A DNA stretch of 64,000 nt, from assembly GCF_914271485.1 (NCBI RefSeq), contig NZ_CAJZAG010000006.1:1-64000 (forward strand). The letters are read 5' to 3'. Positions within the stretch are counted from its first letter, which is position 1, and each line of letters starts with the position of its first letter. Positions 1 through 8,076 of the stretch are shown here, piece by piece. A model generated the notes under the pieces. The model was not told where the DNA came from and searched no databases. It saw only the letters and a program-made list of their open reading frames with translations. A program made the translations under genes and the position numbers. The DNA is from Cupriavidus pampae. Lineage in GTDB: Bacteria > Pseudomonadota > Gammaproteobacteria > Burkholderiales > Burkholderiaceae.

Positions 1-30
1 AATCTGAGCCAGGATCAAACTCTTCAGTTC
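1..30 (-). rRNA. rrs: 16S ribosomal RNA, 5' end only
   Basis: Read on the minus strand, the first 30 bases match the 5' end of 16S rRNA, including the universal 27F stretch AGAGTTTGATCCTGGCTCAG. Transcription runs leftwards out of the window, so only the extreme 5' end is present. The mature 5' end is placed at about base 30 by comparison with the known start of 16S molecules. The leader with boxA and the promoter lie to the right. Confidence 0.95.
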
Positions 31-459
31 AATACCTGTGTGGTGCCGAAGCACCTCGCTCTTTCGAGCGGTCGCTCACTCTCAGAAAACTGACTGGCTC
101 CATCCGAAGACAGAACCAACATGTTTTACTGTGCGAGCACTGATAACTTTTGAAGCTTGCCGAAGATCGAGACCTTCGGTGCACCGTCATCAAGCGCCCA
201 CACTTATCGGTTGTTTGTTTGTTAAAGAACTTGCGCCACCGGCTTTGCCGTTTGCGTTTTACTGCTTGCTGTACTGCGTCGCTGTTTTGTTGCAGCGAAG
301 AAGCGAGAGTATGTAGCGTTTCTTGCTTCTCGTCAACTGGTTTGTCGATTTAATTTCTACATCGACCAACTCGCTAACGTCCTACCAATCTCCCCGCAAC
401 CCGCGCCAGCGCTGCGTTTCCGCTGCTGCTGTCTTTCGGTTTGTGTTGCGAGGGGGCGA
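31..459 (-). other. rRNA operon leader, no protein gene
   Basis: This stretch is the transcribed leader between the rrn promoter and 16S. It contains boxA and pieces expected to pair with the 16S 3' flank for RNase III processing. The short open frames here show no family resemblance and are taken as chance. Confidence 0.7.
217..230 (-). promoter_or_regulatory. rrn boxA antitermination site
   Basis: The minus strand reads GTTCTTTAACAAAC, close to the E. coli rrn boxA (TGCTCTTTAACAA) bound by NusB-S10. It lies about 190 bases upstream of the 16S 5' end inside the rRNA leader, where leader boxA is expected. Confidence 0.75.
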
Positions 460-513
460 ATATTAAGCCGGCCTTCCGACCTTGGCAAGGACTTTCTTAA
501 AATTTGTTTTGAT
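460..513 (-). promoter_or_regulatory. rRNA operon promoter with UP element
   Basis: On the minus strand a -35 TTGCCA (483-488) is separated by exactly 17 bp from a -10 TAATAT (460-465), followed by a C-rich discriminator typical of stringently controlled rrn promoters. Upstream of the -35 an A/T-rich block (about 489-513) resembles an UP element. The transcript would have a leader of about 420 bases before 16S. The promoter overlaps the DNA just upstream of the divergent DUF488 gene. Confidence 0.8.
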
Positions 514-535
514 ACCCGATCAGGAGACTCAATTG

Positions 536-928
536 GTGATCCGAATCGTCCGTCTGGGAAGTCCGCGAAGCGCCGGCGAAGGTCTGCGTCTTGGTACCGT
601 GCGGCGGCCGCCGCGCGGTGTGCCGCGCACCGAGTTTGCCAGCCGCGACTACTACGATGTCTGGTATCCGATGCTCTCGCCGACTGCGGAGCTGGTCACG
701 GAAGCGCTGGCGGCACAGCACGCGCGCGACGACAAGGCGTGGCGCGCGTTTGCCAGGAAGTTTCGGGCGGAGATGGCGCTGCCTGACCCCAGCCGCACGC
801 TCGATTTGCTGGCGGCGCTGTCTCGGCAAACCGACTTTTCGCTCGGGTGCTATTGCGAGGACGAGCGTTACTGTCATCGATCGATACTTCGCGCTCTATT
901 AGAGGAGCGTGGCGCGAAGGTGATCTGA
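536..928 (+). CDS. DUF488 family protein
   Basis: A 130-residue protein of the DUF488 family, whose function is unknown. The C-terminal signature is clear: GCYCEDERYCHRSIL, with the conserved Cys-x-Cys and Cys-His-Arg, at about residues 103-117; a WYPML segment sits near residue 43. I chose the GTG at 536 because an AGGAGA ribosome site lies at 522-527 and because the longer frame from 482 would run through the -35 element and UP element of the rrn promoter. It stands alone, divergent from the rRNA operon. Confidence 0.85.
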   Translation: MIRIVRLGSPRSAGEGLRLGTVRRPPRGVPRTEFASRDYYDVWYPMLSPTAELVTEALAAQHARDDKAWRAFARKFRAEMALPDPSRTLDLLAALSRQTDFSLGCYCEDERYCHRSILRALLEERGAKVI

Positions 929-980
929 TGGCGGCGCCGGCAGGCTAAGATGCCAAGCTTTGCCGGCTCGCGAACTCTTT

Positions 981-2225
981 ATGGCACTGAACCTGGTCTG
1001 GCTCGGTTTCTTCCTGCTCGCCTTTCTTGCCGCGTGCGTGAAGCTGGCCCTCGGCGACATGGCGGTATTCCCCGCGATGCTCGCGAGCCTGTTCGACAGC
1101 GCGCGGACCGCGTTCGAGATCTCGCTCGGGCTGGCCGGCGTGATGAGCCTGTGGATTGGCATCATGCGCGTGGGTGAGCGGGCCGGGGTGATCGACCTGT
1201 TCGCGCGACTCGTGAACCCGCTGCTGCGGCATTTCTTTCCCGGCGTACCGCAGGGGCATCCGGCGCAGGGCGCCATGATGATGAATGTGTCCGCCAACCT
1301 GCTCGGCTTGGACAACGCGGCGACGCCACTTGGACTGACGGCCATGCGTGAGCTGCAGACGCTGAATCGGACACCCGATACGGCGACCAACGCGCAGATT
1401 ATGTTCATCGTGCTCAACACGGCGGGCCTGACCCTGATCCCGACGTCGGTCATCGCCATCCGGCAGGCCATCGCGGTCAAGCAGGGGCTGGTGGGGTTCA
1501 ATGCCGCGGATATCTTCCTGCCGACTTTGTTGGCCACGGGCGCCTCGTGCCTGGCCGGTTTTATTGCGGTGGCCTGGGTGCAACGGCTCAACCTGTTGAA
1601 GCCGGCGGTGCTTGCGACGGCGGCGGCGGTGGCCGCGCTGATCGGCCTGCTGTTCGTATGGCTGCGCCATGCCCCGCCCGATCAGGTCAGTCGGATGACC
1701 GCGCTGGCGGGCGCCGGCTTTATCTTGACGCTGATCATGATTTTTCTGCTGTGCGGGGCGATCCGGCGCGTGAACGTCTACGAGGCGTTTATTGATGGCG
1801 CCAAGGAGGGGTTCGGGGTCGCAGTGCAGATCATCCCCTATCTGGTTGCCATCCTCGTCGCGATCGGACTGTTTCGGGTGACCGGGTGCATGGATGTGCT
1901 GATGCACGGGTTGACCGCCCTATTTGCCTGGGTCGGCATGAACACGGACTTCGTGCCGGCGCTGCCGGTGGGGCTGATGAAGATCCTGTCCGGGGCGGGC
2001 GCGCGCGGCCTGATGGTAGATGTGATGACCGCCTACGGCGTGGACTCCTTCCAAGGCCGGCTGGCCGCGATCATCCAGGGATCTACCGAGACCACCTTCT
2101 ATGTATTAGCGGTGTACTTCGGCAGCGTGAATGTGCGCAATACACGATACGCGCTGGGCTGTGCGTTGTTTGCAGATGTCGTGGGGTTGGCGGCGGCTGT
2201 CTGGATTGCCTACCTGTTTCGGTAG
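981..2225 (+). CDS. Nucleoside-recognition (SpmA/SpmB-like) membrane protein
   Basis: A 414-residue polytopic membrane protein matching the nucleoside-recognition (Gate) domain family, with both halves (SpmA-like and SpmB-like) fused in one chain. Recognisable pieces are the first half with LGLDNAATPLG near residue 115 and the second half ending in a GSTETTFYVLAVYFG segment near residue 380. In spore formers SpmA and SpmB act in spore maturation, but this organism should not sporulate, so a transport-related role is only inferred. The start at 981 (MALNLVWLG) is preferred over 960. An inverted repeat (GCCGGCA...TGCCGGC, 936-967) lies just upstream. Confidence 0.85.
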   Translation: MALNLVWLGFFLLAFLAACVKLALGDMAVFPAMLASLFDSARTAFEISLGLAGVMSLWIGIMRVGERAGVIDLFARLVNPLLRHFFPGVPQGHPAQGAMMMNVSANLLGLDNAATPLGLTAMRELQTLNRTPDTATNAQIMFIVLNTAGLTLIPTSVIAIRQAIAVKQGLVGFNAADIFLPTLLATGASCLAGFIAVAWVQRLNLLKPAVLATAAAVAALIGLLFVWLRHAPPDQVSRMTALAGAGFILTLIMIFLLCGAIRRVNVYEAFIDGAKEGFGVAVQIIPYLVAILVAIGLFRVTGCMDVLMHGLTALFAWVGMNTDFVPALPVGLMKILSGAGARGLMVDVMTAYGVDSFQGRLAAIIQGSTETTFYVLAVYFGSVNVRNTRYALGCALFADVVGLAAAVWIAYLFR

Positions 2226-2294
2226 TTTCTGACAGTTCTTGTTGTACGACGACAACGAATGTGCGTGACGGTAGTCATCCAACGCAAAAGTAGC

Positions 2295-2323
2295 TTGGTG
2301 CGTCGCAACAAGTCATGTATAGT
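2295..2323 (+). promoter_or_regulatory. Candidate promoter of a small RNA
   Basis: TTGGTG (2295-2300) and TATAGT (2318-2323) are separated by 17 bp. The -10 is a five-of-six match, the -35 only three of six. It lies in the gene-free interval and is followed within 70 bases by a strong terminator, so it would drive a very short transcript. Confidence 0.4.
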
Positions 2324-2329
2324 TGAGTC

Positions 2330-2389
2330 TGTCTCCTCCACCACCTCGGTGGATTCCAGCCCGCGCACAAACCTGCGCGGGTTTTTTTT
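2330..2389 (+). ncRNA. Candidate small RNA of about 60 nt
   Basis: Between the predicted start near 2330 and a strong terminator is a short segment with a pyrimidine-rich TCTCCTCC stretch (2332-2339), complementary to Shine-Dalgarno sequences. A small hairpin follows (CCACC/GGTGG, 2341-2352), then the terminator hairpin. No open frame of note is present. This is an inference from promoter-terminator pairing; it could instead be a transcription attenuator for the FUSC gene downstream. Confidence 0.35.
2360..2389 (+). terminator. Rho-independent terminator
   Basis: A perfect 8-bp stem CCCGCGCA/TGCGCGGG with a 6-base loop is followed by eight T residues (2382-2389), and a second T run follows shortly after. 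It ends the candidate small RNA and may also terminate read-through from the membrane protein gene at 981. Confidence 0.9.
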
Positions 2390-2559
2390 GCCCTTTTTTT
2401 TGCCGGGCTCCCGCGCAAACGGCTGATCATTCGGCTTTTTCCGCGTCCGAGCGCGTGTATGTGGCGACTGGCCCCATTTCCGCCCCGGGGCGCTTTTCCC
2501 ATCCCAAAGTTGGTGCATGGCCGCACAAGGTCGATGCAGGCGATCGAAAAAGCCCGGAT

Positions 2560-2607
2560 TTGTTGCGATGCAACAATCGTTCGATTACAGTCAGATCGAT
2601 GTAATCG
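2560..2607 (+). promoter_or_regulatory. Two dyad-symmetric candidate operators
   Basis: TTGTTGC-gat-GCAACAA (2560-2576) and CGATTACA-N10-TGTAATCG (2582-2607) are both perfect inverted repeats, placed side by side 33-80 bases before the FUSC start. They look like regulator binding sites; the second has the spacing of a LysR- or TetR-type operator. Which regulator binds is unknown. Confidence 0.5.
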
Positions 2608-2639
2608 TCGTATTTCTCCGCGTTTCCACCAAGTCATCC

Positions 2640-4790
2640 ATGTCGGCTGCGCTACGCCTCCTTCGATACTGGCCGGACGCCGCATTTGTGCGGCGGGGCT
2701 TGATCTATGCGCTGGCGTTTCTTGCGCTCGCGGGCATGAGCCTGGTAACCGGCGATAACGGCTACTTGTGGTCGGCGACCGCATCGATCTGGACCTGTCT
2801 GGCCGATCGTCCCGGCACAGCCGCAGCGCGCATGCGTGTGCTTGGCGCGGTGGGCATCGGTGGCGGACTGGCCTGCGCAATCGGCAGCGCGGCATCGACG
2901 GCGCCGTGGCTGGCGTTGCCCATTGTCATCGCGGGCGGCATCGGCGCGGGACTCGCCGAAGTGCGGGGTCCGGCCGCAGCGCTGAGTTGCAAGCTCCTTT
3001 ATGTGGTGCTGATCGCCGCTTGCCTGCAGCCGGCGGCCATCGATGTGCCGGTGCTCGCGCATGCCGTCGCGACCAGCCTCGACTATCTGCGCGGCGGCTT
3101 GTTTGCCTGCCTGGTCTGCCTGGTACTGCTGCCGTCCCAGCGCGACACGCGCCCGCGCGCCGACATCATCGCGGTCTACGAGGCACTGAGCCGTTTTGCT
3201 CACGCCGTTGCGGCCGACGCGTTTCCTGACGACACCATGCCGTACAAGCAGGATATTCGTCGCAGGATCGAAGGCGCGCGCGGGGCGGTACTCGCGCGGC
3301 GCGGCTGGCGCGATCCGATTGGCCTGATGCGGTACGCGTACACGGTGGCGGTGGCCGATGCGATCTTTGCACTGCTGATCGTGGCTGCGGAGTTGCGCGA
3401 ACGACAATTGCGCGAACGGCAGGTCCAGGCTTCCCTGGCGCCCGCGGTCCAGCAGGATCTGCCGCTTTCCTATGCAGCGCGTTGTCTCACGGAGATCGAA
3501 CAGCTCGTGCGCGAGGCGTTGTCGCACCACGCGCCAGATCTGCCCGCGCTCTGCGCGATTCTCGCGCAGGAGTTGCGGCGGCTGGTGGCGCAGCGCGCCA
3601 ACGCCGCAGCACCGCCAACCTACCAGTCCGCGCTGGCGGCACTAGCCCGGTTTCCGGTGTTTGCCGACTGGAAGGAGAGCTTTGCCTGGCCGCGCCGTGG
3701 GCTGCATCACGGCATCGACCGCCTCGGGCATTGGCTCGCGGAAGTTGCCGCGCGCGATGCTCAGGTGACACGACATGGCCTGCGCCTGGCGATGGCGGGG
3801 GCGCTGAGCCTGTTGCCTTCGCTAATCTGGCGGCTCGATCATGGTTATTGGGTCGCGGTGACGGTGATCATGGTCCTGAGCCCGCGCCTGCAGACCACGC
3901 GCCAGATCTCGTTCAAGCGCTTCGCCGGTTCGCTTGCAGGCGCGCTGGCGGCCTGCGTGATCAGCTTTGCCCACCCTTCGCCCGCGCTGGCGCTATGTAT
4001 CAGCGCCATCTTTCTTGCTGCCGCTTATGCGGGGCGACTCGCGGGCAATGCCGGACTGTTTGCGTTCTGCCTGACGCCGGCGGTCATCCTGTTCTCGTGG
4101 ACGGGCGAGCCCGCGGCCAGCAGTAGTCACGTGGCGGCGCTGCGGGGTATCGACACGGCGATCGGCTGCCTGATCGCGCTGGCCAGCTACTTCGTGCTGG
4201 CGCCGCGTGCCGAGTTGTCGCGTGCGTTCCGTCATGGTGTGGACGCGCTGGCGGTCAACGCGGTGTACCTGCGGGCCGCCATTGGGGCAGCACGCACGGC
4301 GGCGCCCACCCATGCACGGCTGGAGGCGCTACGCGTGGCGGCGGGTCGCGCGTCCACGCGTGCCGAGGACACGCTGGCGCAAAGTGCGGAGGATCTCGGC
4401 TCCGATCTGCCGGCCGCCTATCGACGCGTGCATGCGACCGCGCGCCGCATGGCCGCGCTGGCGGGCGTGGTGCGGGCTTGCGAGGCCGATGTGGCGCCGT
4501 CCGAAGCCGTGCAACAGTGGCTGGAGGCAGTGGAAGCCAGGCTGGCCGAGCTGGCCGTGCGGCCGGGCGTTCATGGCCATGACGGCGGCGACGGTGGGGG
4601 AGCGATGGCCGTCGAACGGCGGCGAATGTCCGAGGTCAGCGCGTTGGACGCGTCGCCAGGCGACGCCTTCCTGCTGGAGCAAACCCGCTTCGTCCTGGAC
4701 AGCCTGGACGCCGCTCATGCTGCAATGCACAGCGTGCGCGAAGCCGCGGCGGCGCTCGACCGACCTTTACGGAACACGGCCATATCCTAG
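2640..4790 (+). CDS. FUSC family membrane transporter
   Basis: A 716-residue inner-membrane protein of the FUSC (fusaric acid resistance protein-like) family. It shows the usual duplicated plan: an N-terminal hydrophobic block (about 20-160), a soluble helical middle, a second hydrophobic block (about 385-525, including DHGYWVAVTVIMVLSP) and a soluble C-terminal helical tail. Family members often work with a membrane fusion protein to export aromatic acids; no such partner is next to it here, so the substrate is unknown. The start at 2640 (MSAALRLLRYW) is preferred because longer versions would place coding sequence across both dyads at 2560-2607. Confidence 0.85.
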   Translation: MSAALRLLRYWPDAAFVRRGLIYALAFLALAGMSLVTGDNGYLWSATASIWTCLADRPGTAAARMRVLGAVGIGGGLACAIGSAASTAPWLALPIVIAGGIGAGLAEVRGPAAALSCKLLYVVLIAACLQPAAIDVPVLAHAVATSLDYLRGGLFACLVCLVLLPSQRDTRPRADIIAVYEALSRFAHAVAADAFPDDTMPYKQDIRRRIEGARGAVLARRGWRDPIGLMRYAYTVAVADAIFALLIVAAELRERQLRERQVQASLAPAVQQDLPLSYAARCLTEIEQLVREALSHHAPDLPALCAILAQELRRLVAQRANAAAPPTYQSALAALARFPVFADWKESFAWPRRGLHHGIDRLGHWLAEVAARDAQVTRHGLRLAMAGALSLLPSLIWRLDHGYWVAVTVIMVLSPRLQTTRQISFKRFAGSLAGALAACVISFAHPSPALALCISAIFLAAAYAGRLAGNAGLFAFCLTPAVILFSWTGEPAASSSHVAALRGIDTAIGCLIALASYFVLAPRAELSRAFRHGVDALAVNAVYLRAAIGAARTAAPTHARLEALRVAAGRASTRAEDTLAQSAEDLGSDLPAAYRRVHATARRMAALAGVVRACEADVAPSEAVQQWLEAVEARLAELAVRPGVHGHDGGDGGGAMAVERRRMSEVSALDASPGDAFLLEQTRFVLDSLDAAHAAMHSVREAAAALDRPLRNTAIS

Positions 4791-4859
4791 AATGACTGGA
4801 ATCTTGCGACTGCCATCACCCGTCTTACCCCGGCGTCGCGCCACCGCTCGAGGTACGCC

Positions 4860-5135
4860 ATGTCCATCTCGTTCCCCCACATCACGCCAACCTACTGCGC
4901 CGCCAGTCTGACGCTGTCCTGCCCCGCGCAGGTAGATGGCAACGATACCCTCTACTCGATTACCGCCGAGGCACTCGAATCACATTTTGGGGCGCGGTCG
5001 ACGCGCAAGGAAGACCTCGTCGCCGCGTTCACGAGCAACCGGTCGCGCATCGAACAGCTGGCCGAGAGCCTCTTCGAGCTGACCGAGGCGCGTGAGATCG
5101 TGCTGCGCAGCGGGCATTTCCGCTTTGCGAGCTGA
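4860..5135 (+). CDS. DUF1488 family protein
   Basis: A 91-residue soluble protein matching the DUF1488 family by its beginning (MSISFP), the central SITAEALESHFGA segment and the ending with VLRSGHF. The function of the family is unknown. A GAGGTA ribosome site lies just upstream. It is 69 bases downstream of the FUSC gene and convergent with the universal stress protein gene, only 9 bases away. Confidence 0.8.
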   Translation: MSISFPHITPTYCAASLTLSCPAQVDGNDTLYSITAEALESHFGARSTRKEDLVAAFTSNRSRIEQLAESLFELTEAREIVLRSGHFRFAS

Positions 5136-5144
5136 CCCGTAGCG

Positions 5145-5615
5145 TTACTTTTCGGCGGCCTTGCCGCGTACCAGCAGCACGGGCATCGTCGATTCACGAA
5201 TCACCGCTTCCGCCACGCTGCCCAGCACGATGCGGCGCACGCCGCGACGTCCGTGGGTGCCGATGACGAGCAGGTCGCCCTGCCATTCACGTGCGGCCTC
5301 GTTGAGCGACGCCGCGATATCACCGATCACCGCAGGCTCGGTCACGAGTCGCGTTTCGTACGCGATGCCGGCCGCCGAGAGCCGCGCGGCGGCCTGCTCC
5401 AGCGCCTGATTCCCGCTATCGACGTAGGCTTTTTCCATCTGACCGACGTCGTAGTAGCCCGCATCGAACAACAGCACGCCGCTGTCGACGATAAACAGCG
5501 CGAGCACTGTCGCCCCACTGCTTCCGGCCACGCGAATCGCCTCGCCGAGCGCGAGGTCGGCGGTTGCGCTGCCATCGACTGCCACTACGATCCTGCTATA
5601 TGCCGCATTGGTCAT
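5145..5615 (-). CDS. Universal stress protein, UspA family
   Basis: A 156-residue single-domain UspA protein. The N-terminus begins the Rossmann-like fold (YSRIVVAVDGS), and the ATP-binding signature G-x2-G-x9-G-S is visible as GTHGRRGVRRIVLGS near residues 118-132, so it is likely an ATP-binding Usp. A GGAGAA ribosome site precedes the ATG. It is divergent from paaA with about 230 bases between. Such proteins are typically induced by stress or stationary phase; the exact role is not readable from sequence. Confidence 0.9.
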   Translation of the reverse strand: MTNAAYSRIVVAVDGSATADLALGEAIRVAGSSGATVLALFIVDSGVLLFDAGYYDVGQMEKAYVDSGNQALEQAAARLSAAGIAYETRLVTEPAVIGDIAASLNEAAREWQGDLLVIGTHGRRGVRRIVLGSVAEAVIRESTMPVLLVRGKAAEK

Positions 5616-5771
5616 TTCGGGGTTCTCCGGAAGTGTGAACTCGTATTGATACTACTCCGCGAGGTGCGCAGCGGAAGTAACCTCGCGCCGAAAAAGCGGC
5701 GTTGGGCTCCTACAATTCGCCTACAGTTTGCGCGAGATCAAATAAGTCCGGCCGCTCCTTGAATCCATAAA

Positions 5772-5801
5772 TTGACCGACCGGTCGGCTTATCTATATAG
5801 T
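5772..5801 (+). promoter_or_regulatory. paaA promoter with overlapping PaaR-type operator
   Basis: A -35 TTGACC (5772-5777) is followed by TATAGT (5796-5801, 18-bp spacer) or TATATA (5794-5799, 16 bp). Overlapping the -35 and spacer is a perfect 12-bp palindrome CCGACCGGTCGG (5776-5787). A dimeric TetR protein bound there would block RNA polymerase. This fits repression of paaABCDE by the TetR gene at the end of the cluster. The link to that protein is an inference from position and palindrome shape. Confidence 0.75.
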
Positions 5802-5844
5802 AGCCACGTCGACGGCCGCCTGTGGCCACCGCGAAGGAGGTGCC

Positions 5845-6891
5845 ATGTACACGCAGAGCCTGGATTTGGAGAGCAAAGACTCGCAGGGCAAAGACGTGCA
5901 GAGCAAGGACTCGCCAGGCCAGCCGCCCACGCGGTTGACGGACCTGGATGCGCGGCAGGTCGCGTTCGATGCGCGCATTGCCGCGGACACCAAGATCGAG
6001 CCGCAGGACTGGATGCCCGACGCCTATCGCAAGACGCTGGTGCGCCAGATCTCGCAACATGCGCATTCGGAGATCATCGGGATGCAGCCGGAGGGCAACT
6101 GGATCAGCCGCGCGCCGTCCCTGAAGCGCAAGGCGATCCTGCTCGCCAAGGTACAGGATGAAGGCGGGCATGGGCTCTATCTGTACAGCGCCGCCGAGAC
6201 GCTCGATGTCTCGCGCGACGACCTCGTGGACGCCTTGCACACGGGGCGTGCCAAGTATTCCTCGATCTTCAACTATCCGACGCTGACGTGGGCCGATGTC
6301 GGCGTGATCGGCTGGCTGGTCGATGGCGCGGCGATCATGAATCAGGTGCCGCTGTGCCGCTGCTCGTACGGTCCCTATGCGCGCGCGATGATCCGCATCT
6401 GCAAGGAGGAATCGTTCCATCAGCGCCAGGGCTTCGACGCCCTGCTCGCGATGATGGGTGGCACCGAGGCACAGCGCGCGATGGTGCAGGATGCCGTGGA
6501 TCGCTGGTGGTTCCCCGTGCTGATGATGTTCGGGCCGCCCGACGCCGCCTCCACCAACAGCACGCAGACCATGGCCTGGGGCATCAAGCGGATCTCGAAC
6601 GATGACCTGCGCCAGAAGTTCGTCGATGCCACCGTGGAGCAGGCGCGCGTGTTGGGCGTGACGCTGCCCGACGCCGGCCTGCAATGGAACGAGGCGCGCG
6701 GGCATTACGACTTCAGCCCGCTCGACTGGGACGAGTTCTGGCGCGTGATCAATGGCGATGGACCGTGCAATCGTGAGCGGCTGGCCACGCGCGTGCGCGC
6801 GCACGAAGAAGGCGAATGGGTGCGCGAGGCCGCGCTGGCGCATGCGCAGCGGCGGGCGGGCGCGGCAGACGACGAGCGCGCCGCGGCTTGA
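5845..6891 (+). CDS. paaA: Phenylacetyl-CoA epoxidase catalytic subunit PaaA
   Basis: PaaA carries the diiron centre of the 1,2-phenylacetyl-CoA epoxidase (PaaABC(D)E), which epoxidises the ring of phenylacetyl-CoA in aerobic phenylacetate breakdown. The 348-residue chain shows the ferritin-like iron ligands, with E-x2-H motifs in [11 protein letters not shown] (about 104-114) and [12 protein letters not shown] (about 186-197). It has an extra low-complexity N-terminus rich in SKD/GKD repeats (about residues 5-30), making it longer than the roughly 310-330 residues usual for PaaA. A strong AAGGAGGTG ribosome site precedes the ATG. It is the first gene of paaABCDE, under the palindrome-containing promoter. 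Confidence 0.95.
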   Translation: MYTQSLDLESKDSQGKDVQSKDSPGQPPTRLTDLDARQVAFDARIAADTKIEPQDWMPDAYRKTLVRQISQHAHSEIIGMQPEGNWISRAPSLKRKAILLAKVQDEGGHGLYLYSAAETLDVSRDDLVDALHTGRAKYSSIFNYPTLTWADVGVIGWLVDGAAIMNQVPLCRCSYGPYARAMIRICKEESFHQRQGFDALLAMMGGTEAQRAMVQDAVDRWWFPVLMMFGPPDAASTNSTQTMAWGIKRISNDDLRQKFVDATVEQARVLGVTLPDAGLQWNEARGHYDFSPLDWDEFWRVINGDGPCNRERLATRVRAHEEGEWVREAALAHAQRRAGAADDERAAA

Positions 6892-6908
6892 CGGGGCAAG
6901 GTACGACG

Positions 6909-7211
6909 ATGCCGGAGAACGCAATGGATACGAAACAATGGCCGCTGTGGGAAGTCTTCGTCCGCAGCAAGCAGGGGCTCGAGCACAAGCACTGCGGCAG
7001 CCTGCATGCCGCCGATGCCCAGCAGGCGCTGCACATGGCACGCGACGTTTATACGCGGCGTCAGGAAGGCGTGTCGATCTGGGTGGTGCCCTCGTCGGCG
7101 ATTACCGCGAGCGCGCCCGACGAGAAGGATGCGCTGTTCGATCCGATGGCCGACAAGATCTATCGGCATCCGACGTTCTACGCGTTGCCCGATGAAATCA
7201 ATCACATGTGA
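6909..7211 (+). CDS. paaB: Phenylacetyl-CoA epoxidase subunit PaaB
   Basis: A 100-residue small subunit of the epoxidase that helps bridge the PaaAC heterodimers. Typical PaaB sequence is visible: WPLWEVFVRSKQGLEHKHCG near the start, then a run of residues on ARDVYTRRQEGVSIWVVPS and an ending in HPTFYALPDEINHM. It starts 17 bases after paaA; ATG 6909 is taken, with an in-frame ATG at 6924 as the alternative. It belongs to the paa operon. Confidence 0.95.
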   Translation: MPENAMDTKQWPLWEVFVRSKQGLEHKHCGSLHAADAQQALHMARDVYTRRQEGVSIWVVPSSAITASAPDEKDALFDPMADKIYRHPTFYALPDEINHM

Positions 7212-7217
7212 GCGTGC

Positions 7218-8072
7218 ATGACGACGACGCCCACTGCCCTCTCTTCCCCGGCGCGTGTCGCCATGCCCACGGATACGTTGCCGGCGGCCATCCAATATGT
7301 GCTGCGGCTGGCGGACAACGCGCTGATTCTTGGCCAGCGCAATGCCGAATGGTGTGGCCACGGCCCGGCGCTCGAGGAGGACATCGCGCTCGCCAATCTG
7401 AGCCTCGATCTGATTGGCCAGGCGCGGCTGTTGTACACGCATGCGGGCGTGCTCGAGGCGGTGCTGACGGGCGAGCCCCGGCGCGAGGACGACTACGCCT
7501 ACTGGCGCGACGAGCGCGATTTTCGCAACTGGACGCTGCTCGAGTTACCGCACCACGGTCCGCTCGCGGGCACTGCGCGCACGTCGCGCGACTATGCGGT
7601 AACCACCGTGCGCAATTTCCTGTTCAGCGCGCTGATGGTGCCACTGTGGCAAGCGCTCACAGGCAGCCACGATGAAGGGCTGGCGGCGATTGCCGCCAAG
7701 TCGCTCAAGGAGGCGCGCTACCACTTGCAGCATGCTGCGGGATGGGTGGTGCGCCTTGGCGACGGCACCGAGGTATCGCACGCACGTATGCAGCGAGCGC
7801 TCGACCATCTGATGCCGTATATGAACGAGTGTTTCGCGACGGACGATGTCGAGCGCGAGGTTGCCGCGCAGGGTATCGGCGTGGCAGTCGCGGATCTGCA
7901 TGCGGACTGGGAAGCGACCGTACGTGCCACGCTGACCGAGGCGACGCTACCTGTGCCCGAACGCTCGGGGTTCCTTTCCACCGGCAAGCATGGCGTGCAT
8001 TCCGAGCACATGAGTTATCTGCTTGGCGAGATGCAGGGCCTGGCGCGCGCGCATCCGGGCGCGCAATGGTGA
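7218..8072 (+). CDS. paaC: Phenylacetyl-CoA epoxidase structural subunit PaaC
   Basis: A 284-residue ferritin-like subunit that pairs with PaaA but does not carry the catalytic iron. Recognisable blocks are YVLRLADNALILGQRNAEWC (about 27-46), the ANLSLDLIGQAR helix and AAKSLKEARYHLQHAAGWV near 155-173. An N-terminal extension of about 20 residues precedes the conserved part; the internal ATG at 7263 is another possible start. It begins 6 bases after paaB, consistent with translational coupling. Confidence 0.95.
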   Translation: MTTTPTALSSPARVAMPTDTLPAAIQYVLRLADNALILGQRNAEWCGHGPALEEDIALANLSLDLIGQARLLYTHAGVLEAVLTGEPRREDDYAYWRDERDFRNWTLLELPHHGPLAGTARTSRDYAVTTVRNFLFSALMVPLWQALTGSHDEGLAAIAAKSLKEARYHLQHAAGWVVRLGDGTEVSHARMQRALDHLMPYMNECFATDDVEREVAAQGIGVAVADLHADWEATVRATLTEATLPVPERSGFLSTGKHGVHSEHMSYLLGEMQGLARAHPGAQW

Positions 8073-8076
8073 CGCC

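Noticed and set aside
936-967. Inverted repeat before the nucleoside-recognition gene as a terminator or riboswitch
   Set aside because: The stem is short (7 bp), the loop is 18 bases and there is no T run. It may be chance or a weak hairpin.
5728-5741. FNR-like sequence TTGCG-N4-ATCAA before the Usp gene
   Set aside because: Only one half-site is perfect and the other has two mismatches, so it is too weak to call.
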